NCBI GenBank assembly: GCA_017440585.1
Contig: JAFSGW010000030.1
Span: 1-47,266 of the forward strand
Source: Clostridia bacterium
GTDB lineage: Bacteria; Bacillota; Clostridia; UMGS1883
Direction: 5' to 3'
DNA length: 47,266 bases
Part shown: one piece after another, positions 42,997 through 47,266 of the stretch
How positions within the stretch are numbered: the first letter of the stretch is position 1
Layout of the letters: every line of letters starts with the position of its first letter
Notes under the pieces: model-generated
Told to the model about the DNA's origin: nothing
Seen by the model: the letters and a program-made list of their open reading frames with translations, nothing else
The model's database searches: none
Program-made: the position numbers and the translations under genes

Positions 42997-43053
42997 AATA
43001 CCTCTCCTCTCATAATCTTGTGATTTATTTATTCACGCCTAAGCGTAAAAACC

Positions 43054-43563
43054 TTATTTCTTAGGCGATAAGAACATCGCCATGTTTCTGCCTTCAAGCT
43101 TGGGCTTCTTGTCAACAATACCAACCTCGCCGCAGCCTTCAGCGAACTTATTGAGAAGCTCTTCACCAACAGCACTGTGGTGAACCTCTCTTCCGCGGAA
43201 ACGAACTGTTACCTTGACCTTGTCGCCGCCCTTTAAGAACTTAACGGCATTTCTGAGTTTTGTTTCAAAATCGTGTGTATCAATGGAAGGTGAAAGTCTT
43301 ACTTCCTTTGTGTCAACTACCTTCTGGTTCTTACGGTTTTCCTTTTCTCTCTTAGCTTCTTCGAACTTGAACTTACCGTAGTCCATAATTTTGCAGGTAG
43401 GAGGAACAGCCTTAGGCGCAATAAGCGCAAGATCCATGTTTTCCTTTGCAGCAACCTCTAAAGCATCCTTAATGGGCATAATGCCAAGCTGACTGCCGTC
43501 CTTGCCTATTACTCTGACTTCCTTTTCACGAATTTCTTCGTTTATCAACAATTCCTTACTGAT
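43054..43563 (-). CDS. infC: Translation initiation factor IF-3, probable ATC start
   Basis: IF-3 prevents premature subunit joining and proofreads start codons. The N-domain has ELLINEEIREKEVRVIG, and the C-domain VRLSPSIDTHDFETKLRNAV and KVKVTVRFRGREV, ending GRNMAMFLSPKK. The most plausible start is the ATC at 43563, eight bases after GGAGGTG; it gives 169 residues, the family norm. The ATG at 43632 would place that ribosome site inside the gene. A rare AUH start is a known property of infC and underlies its autoregulation. Confidence 0.93.
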   Translation of the reverse strand: MSKELLINEEIREKEVRVIGKDGSQLGIMPIKDALEVAAKENMDLALIAPKAVPPTCKIMDYGKFKFEEAKREKENRKNQKVVDTKEVRLSPSIDTHDFETKLRNAVKFLKGGDKVKVTVRFRGREVHHSAVGEELLNKFAEGCGEVGIVDKKPKLEGRNMAMFLSPKK

Positions 43564-43718
43564 AAAAAACACCTCCGAAAATTTCTGAACAAAACAAAAA
43601 ATACGATGAAAACCCACTTTCACCGCACTCAAATAAATTTACCGGTACTTTTCCGGTTACATTATTAACCCCGTCCGCGTTTTGCTCGAGGTGAGAAGCG
43701 GTTACTTCTGCTTTATTC
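43564..43718 (-). ncRNA. infC leader, candidate L20 leader
   Basis: About 155 bases lie between the predicted transcription start and the infC ribosome site. On the minus strand they begin with a small hairpin AGAAG-TAACCG-CTTCT followed by CACC, and later a CCGG-type hairpin (43641-43645 with 43653-43657). In Firmicutes this operon is controlled by an L20-binding leader RNA, so that is the likely identity. I do not see a textbook attenuator T-run. Confidence 0.5.
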
Positions 43719-43724
43719 CCGTAT

Positions 43725-43753
43725 ATATTAGCACACCTTCAGCCCCTTGTCAA
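43725..43753 (-). promoter_or_regulatory. Strong sigma-A promoter of infC-rpmI-rplT
   Basis: On the minus strand TTGACA (43753-43748) and TAATAT (43730-43725) are spaced by exactly 17 bases, as expected for a highly expressed ribosomal operon. Confidence 0.85.
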
Positions 43754-43799
43754 TACCTTTTTAAAAAAAAATTCCGAACCCTGCCATTTTAATTTTTTA

Positions 43800-43828
43800 T
43801 TGCATTTCCCGCTATACTGTTATATAAT
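43800..43828 (+). promoter_or_regulatory. Promoter of the Lrp-aminotransferase operon
   Basis: TTGCAT (43800-43805) and TATAAT (43823-43828) are spaced 17 bases, about 40 bases before the Lrp-type ATG. Together with the infC promoter this fills the 303-base divergent gap. Confidence 0.6.
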
Positions 43829-43866
43829 ATGTACAATTATAACTTTACTCCGAAAGGATGGTAAAT

Positions 43867-44349
43867 ATGAACAAGGAACTTTTATCAATACTTGAAAAAA
43901 ACAGCCGTATCACTCCCGCCGAAATCGCCGTAATGCTGGGCACAACAGAGGATAGTGTAAGGGCAGAAATAAAGGAGCTTGAGGAGAGCAAAATTATCCT
44001 TGGCTACCGCACCCTCATTAACTGGGAGCATGTTGAAAAGGATACAATCAAGGCTTATATCGAGCTTAAGATAACACCTCAGGCAGCAAAGGGCTTTGAC
44101 CGTGTTGCTGAAAAAATTTATACCTACCCCCAGGTTAAGAGCCTCACTTTAATGAGTGGTGCATACGACCTTCTTTTGGAGGTTGAGGGCGAAACACTCC
44201 GTGATGTGGCAATGTTCGTTTCCGAAAAGCTTTCACAGATGGACTCTGTAACAGCCACAACAACACACTTCGTTTTAAAAACCTATAAGAAAGAAAACGT
44301 TATTTTTGAACATCCCGAAAAGGATCCCAGAGAGGTTATTACATTATGA
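43867..44349 (+). CDS. Lrp/AsnC family transcriptional regulator, 160 aa
   Basis: An N-terminal helix-turn-helix (ILEKNSRITPAEIAVMLGTT, EDSVRAEIKELEESKIILGY) is followed by a RAM/AsnC ligand domain (about 65-150; AYIELKITPQAAKGFDRVAE, LMSGAYDLLLEVEGETLRDV). Such regulators sense amino acids. ATG 43867 follows AAAGGA at eight bases; ATG 43858 overlaps that site. The stop overlaps the start of the aminotransferase (ATGA), so regulator and enzyme are coupled and the regulator probably controls this operon. Confidence 0.9.
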   Translation: MNKELLSILEKNSRITPAEIAVMLGTTEDSVRAEIKELEESKIILGYRTLINWEHVEKDTIKAYIELKITPQAAKGFDRVAEKIYTYPQVKSLTLMSGAYDLLLEVEGETLRDVAMFVSEKLSQMDSVTATTTHFVLKTYKKENVIFEHPEKDPREVITL

Positions 44350-45530
44350 TAAATTACGATAACATTCTGTCAAAAACCGCTTCTGACATTCCCCCTTCGG
44401 GAATAAGAAAGTTTTTTGACATAGTTTCAGAAATGAAAGATGCCATCAGTTTAGGCGTTGGTGAGCCCGACTTTATAACACCCTGGCCCATCCGCGAGGC
44501 AGGCATCGAATCCCTTGAAAAGGGCAGAACCCACTATACCTCCAATGCAGGTACATTGGAACTACGAGAAGAAATTTCACGCTATTCCAAGCGTAAATAC
44601 AACCTTGACTATGACCCCAAAGATGAAATCATAGTTACAGTAGGCGGCAGCGAAGCTATCGACATCACCCTCCGTGCTCTTATAAACCCCGGCGACGAGG
44701 TTTTAATTCCTGAGCCCAGCTTTGTATGCTATAAGCCCTGCACCTCCCTTGCAGGCGGTGTGCCTGTACCCATCGTAACAGAAGAGAAGGACAATTTCCG
44801 TTTAACAAAGGAAAAGCTTTTAGAGAAAATCACAGACAAAACAAAGGTTTTAATTCTCCCCTTCCCCAATAACCCCACCGGTGCTATTATGGAAAAGGAG
44901 GATTTAGAGGAAATCGCCTCTGTTCTCCGTGACACAAATATCATGGTTTTGTCCGACGAAATCTATTCCGAGCTTACATACAACAATAAAAAGCACGTTT
45001 CCTTTGCCTCTATCGACGGCATGAGGGAAAGAACAGTTACCATCAACGGCTTTAGTAAGGCATTTGCCATGACAGGCTGGAGATTGGGCTACGCCATGGC
45101 TCCCGAGCCCATTTGCAAGGTTATGTACAAAATCCATCAGTATGCAATCATGTGTGCTCCCACAACAAGCCAGGCGGCTGCTGTGCAGGCACTTAAAAAC
45201 TGTGACAAAGACGTTGAAAACATGTGTAAGGAATATAATCAGCGTCGAAGGATACTTGTTGACGGGTTCAGGAAAATGGGTCTTTCCTGCTTTGAGCCCG
45301 AGGGTGCATTTTACGTGTTCCCCAACATTTCCTCCCTTGGCTATTCAAGCGAGGACTTTGCAAAGAAGCTTTTAGAGGAAGAAAAGGTTGCAGTGGTACC
45401 GGGCACCGCATTCGGTGAATGTGGCGAAGGCTTTGTACGTTGCAGCTATGCTTACAGTATCGAAAGCATTATGGAAGCCTTAAAGCGTATCGGTCACTTT
45501 GTTGAAAGACATAAAAACAAGGGGCTGTAA
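44346..45530 (+). CDS. PLP-dependent class I/II aminotransferase, 394 aa
   Basis: This fold-type I aminotransferase probably acts on aspartate, aromatic or alanine-type amino acids. VGEPDFITPWPI and the Y-T/S-N-A-G motif mark the N-terminus. NNPTG lies at 175-179. VLSDEIYSEL has Asp204 and Tyr207, FSKAFAMTGWRLGY has the PLP lysine at 238, and RCSYA carries the carboxylate-binding Arg near the end. Length is normal. It is translationally coupled to the Lrp-type regulator. A terminator hairpin follows at 45617-45645. The precise substrate is not readable. Confidence 0.93.
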   Translation: MINYDNILSKTASDIPPSGIRKFFDIVSEMKDAISLGVGEPDFITPWPIREAGIESLEKGRTHYTSNAGTLELREEISRYSKRKYNLDYDPKDEIIVTVGGSEAIDITLRALINPGDEVLIPEPSFVCYKPCTSLAGGVPVPIVTEEKDNFRLTKEKLLEKITDKTKVLILPFPNNPTGAIMEKEDLEEIASVLRDTNIMVLSDEIYSELTYNNKKHVSFASIDGMRERTVTINGFSKAFAMTGWRLGYAMAPEPICKVMYKIHQYAIMCAPTTSQAAAVQALKNCDKDVENMCKEYNQRRRILVDGFRKMGLSCFEPEGAFYVFPNISSLGYSSEDFAKKLLEEEKVAVVPGTAFGECGEGFVRCSYAYSIESIMEALKRIGHFVERHKNKGL

Positions 45531-45616
45531 AAATCGTCCAGACCGCCAAAAGGCGAAAGTACGAGTTTGAGAAGCTCCAGAATATCTTGAAAAAGTTCAA
45601 ACTTTTCATCAATGTA

Positions 45617-45645
45617 GAAAACCCTCACGTTCTGTGAGGGTTTTC
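45617..45645 (+). terminator. Terminator of the Lrp-aminotransferase operon
   Basis: The stem GAAAACCCTCAC/GTGAGGGTTTTC (45617-45628 with 45634-45645) has a 5-base loop and T-rich flanks. The 86 bases before it (45531-45616) are open in one frame without any start codon and carry no recognised feature. Confidence 0.75.
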
Positions 45646-45670
45646 TGTGATTTTATGCCTTTTGGCTATC

Positions 45671-45756
45671 GGCAAACCTCACCGCTCGACGTACCCATGT
45701 ACGTCGTCGGGCAGGGGCAACTGCGGGGCGGACACCGCAGTTGCCTTCGGTTTGTC
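45671..45756. repeat. Structured dispersed repeat, copy 2 (inverted relative to copy 1)
   Basis: The outer stem 45671-45678/45749-45756 encloses hairpin B (45687-45694/45699-45706; CGACGTAC/GTACGTCG) and hairpin A (45716-45726/45735-45745, eleven pairs). Read on the minus strand it has the order, joints and bases of copy 1. Confidence 0.8.
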
Positions 45757-45792
45757 AATTCTGAACAATTTTTTCTACCCCCTTAAACACAG

Positions 45793-45824
45793 AAAAAGCC
45801 TTGTTTCGTAAAACAAGGCTTTTT
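45793..45824 (-). terminator. Terminator of the GH43-like gene
   Basis: A fourteen-pair stem AAAAAGCCTTGTTT/AAACAAGGCTTTTT (45793-45806 with 45811-45824) with a CGTA loop directly follows the minus-strand stop codon. Confidence 0.85.
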
Positions 45825-45828
45825 TTGT

Positions 45829-47266
45829 TTACTCTTTAACCGTTTTTACCGTCCATCTCTGTCCTTCTGCCCCTTTTTCCCTCTGGCAGAAATGAGAGTC
45901 CTCATAGGTAAGGTACAAGTTTGAATTTGCACTTCTTATAAGATAGCTTCCGTCTATCTCCTTTTCAAAAAACCACTTCTGGTTGTCACCATAGGTTTTT
46001 TTGTAATCTATCACCCATGCACCCGACTCCTTACTTCCGCCGGATACATCAAGTGTACGAACCTCCTGCCCGTCCTCTCTGGCAGTATTTACAAGACAGC
46101 TTCCTTCCATGTTGTACTCAAGCATCCATTTCTGGTTTTCCGTGCCCTTGTACTTCTCGGCACGAAGCCCGCCCTCTTTATCATAGGTAAGTGCAAGTAC
46201 CGTGCCCTTGATTGTCAGTATCTTCGGAAGAGGGTTGTATTCCTCTAAAACTACTTCCATGCCTTCTTCGGGATTTTCTTCATTTTCAATATCCTTCACA
46301 TCACCCTCGCTTACCATAATCCAGCTTATTACAGGGTCAAGCTGTCTCTCCACTGACTTTTCGTCACGCACCGAGGAAACCGTTATTTCGCCATTTTCCG
46401 CTTCAACACCCTTTATGAGGAACACTCTGTAGCCACCCTCTGTGTTGTAGCCGTCAACAACGTTTTCTCCGTTTATCAGAAAGTCTAAATATCTGCCCTT
46501 TTCACCCCATGGGTCTTTAACGCCGATAAATACCGAATATTCCTTATCCGCTTCAACCTCCATACGGTAGGTTATGCCCTTTCCGATGTTCTCCTCACCG
46601 CCTTCGGAATAATCGTATCGTACAGAGCTTTCCATACGGGCGTTTCCAAGGTGCCCTGCTTCATTGTCAGCAGTATAGCCCCAGCTCTTTCCCGTTTTTT
46701 CATCAACGCCGTATTCCTTGTCGGGGGAGGAATTAAAGGTGTTCTGTGCTATAAAACTGAAATCCTCTCCGTTTTCAGAACCGCAGTCCACAAAATAAAT
46801 CAGTTTTTCGGGAACAGAGTAAACCTCTGCCTCGGTTTTGAGCTTGCTGTTCTCCACAATTCCCGTAACCTTATAATGCCCGGGGTAATTCATATGAGGT
46901 ATCTGCCATGTAACCTCTCGTTCTTCTTCACCCTCTGAATTTATAAGCTTCACTTTTTCGGGGAGCTTTACCTCTTCTCCGTACAAAGCCCTCGTGTCCT
47001 CAGGCTTTATAACAGTGCTTCCCACATCCTCCAGCTTCCACTCATCAATCCATTCAATCCTTATTTCACCGTCAGGCTGAATTTGTATGGGAAGCCATAT
47101 GCTTCCGCTTTCCGAGTGGTGGTCAGGTCTCCATATGTCTGCCATAAATATAAAGTGACCCTTTTTGCTGTCAAGAGGCATAACCCAATGGCTCTGTCCG
47201 CCGAAGGTTATATGGGCATTCTCTCCCACGCAGGGGTTGCCGTGCTGTGTCCAGGGGCCCGTAGGT
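45829..47266 (-). CDS. GH43-like secreted glycosidase, C-terminal part (runs off the window)
   Basis: The frame is open through the window edge, reading PTGPWTQHGNPCVGENAHIT before the first possible internal start, so the gene is 5'-truncated here. The upstream part (GENAHITFGGQSHWVMP, HFIFMADIWRPDHHSESGSI) is the last blade region of a five-bladed propeller glycosidase of the GH43 type. A bacterial Ig-like segment follows, then a carbohydrate-binding-like domain (VDCGSENGEDF ... SVFIGVKDPWGEKGRYLDFL). The C-terminus is a ricin-type beta-trefoil with three Q-x-W repeats (NQKW, NQKW, GQRW). It probably acts on plant or mucin glycans outside the cell. The exact specificity is not readable. A strong terminator follows. 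Confidence 0.8.
   Translation of the reverse strand, partial: PTGPWTQHGNPCVGENAHITFGGQSHWVMPLDSKKGHFIFMADIWRPDHHSESGSIWLPIQIQPDGEIRIEWIDEWKLEDVGSTVIKPEDTRALYGEEVKLPEKVKLINSEGEEEREVTWQIPHMNYPGHYKVTGIVENSKLKTEAEVYSVPEKLIYFVDCGSENGEDFSFIAQNTFNSSPDKEYGVDEKTGKSWGYTADNEAGHLGNARMESSVRYDYSEGGEENIGKGITYRMEVEADKEYSVFIGVKDPWGEKGRYLDFLINGENVVDGYNTEGGYRVFLIKGVEAENGEITVSSVRDEKSVERQLDPVISWIMVSEGDVKDIENEENPEEGMEVVLEEYNPLPKILTIKGTVLALTYDKEGGLRAEKYKGTENQKWMLEYNMEGSCLVNTAREDGQEVRTLDVSGGSKESGAWVIDYKKTYGDNQKWFFEKEIDGSYLIRSANSNLYLTYEDSHFCQREKGAEGQRWTVKTVKE

Noticed and set aside
43564-43632. infC start at ATG 43632
   Set aside because: This would put the GGAGGTG ribosome site inside the gene and add 23 residues not found in IF-3 proteins.
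45531-45616. Protein-like open frame after the aminotransferase stop
   Set aside because: It is open for about 30 codons and rich in K, F and E, but has no start codon or ribosome site. It was left as unexplained sequence.

Overview
The window looks like chromosomal DNA of a spore-forming Clostridia (Bacillota). The evidence is a spoIVA, spoVM and ylmC/ymxH sporulation set, TTG/GTG starts behind strong GGAGG-type ribosome sites, and an almost intact Bacillus/Clostridium housekeeping gene order (gmk-rpoZ-coaBC-priA-def-fmt-rsmB-rlmN-prpC-prkC-rsgA-rpe-thiN-spoVM). Nearly all genes lie on the minus strand.

Layout. 1-283: an initiator tRNA with its own promoter and terminator. 283-2160: three small tail-fibre-like phage genes, a stranded cassette. 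2228-5003: a MATE exporter overlapping a bifunctional NAD(P)HX repair enzyme. 5004-5333: a gene-free block made almost entirely of inverted repeats. 5334-11062: a secreted copper-amine-oxidase-domain protein, a FAD/Rieske oxidoreductase, spoIVA with a sigma-E-like promoter, a WYL regulator, an HD phosphohydrolase and a 57-residue membrane peptide. 11229-11515: on the plus strand, a 49-residue membrane peptide and a 23-residue SpoVM. 11549-36363: a collinear minus-strand run from gdpP down to thiN (gdpP, rplI, dnaB, tilS, hpt, ftsH, yicC, remA, gmk, rpoZ, coaBC, a parvulin, priA, def, fmt, a Zn peptidase, rsmB, rlmN, stp, prkC, rsgA, rpe, thiN), with tiny gaps and frequent overlaps. 36455-36709: ylmC/ymxH on the plus strand. 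36774-43563: infC-rpmI-rplT, a SpoU-type methyltransferase, dprA, topA and trmFO. 43867-45530: an Lrp/AsnC regulator coupled to an aminotransferase on the plus strand. 45829-end: the C-terminal part of a GH43-like secreted carbohydrase.

How it fits together. SpoVM is the small curved-membrane anchor that recruits the ATPase SpoIVA to the forespore, so both partners of the spore-coat basement layer are here, about 2 kb apart. The long run couples translation (def, fmt, rplI, gmk, rlmN, rsmB, rsgA, tilS), replication (dnaB, priA), signalling (gdpP, Stp/PrkC) and quality control (ftsH).

The least expected signals are: (i) a dispersed structured repeat with a compensatory base change, at 42223-42311 and 45671-45756; (ii) the eight-hairpin block at 5040-5330; (iii) an FtsH whose extracytoplasmic domain is repeated four times; (iv) a 40-bp tandem repeat abutting the ribosome site of the SpoU-type gene; (v) several small genes (spoVM, rpoZ and two membrane peptides) that ordinary length cut-offs miss. 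I see no CRISPR array, transposase or integrase.
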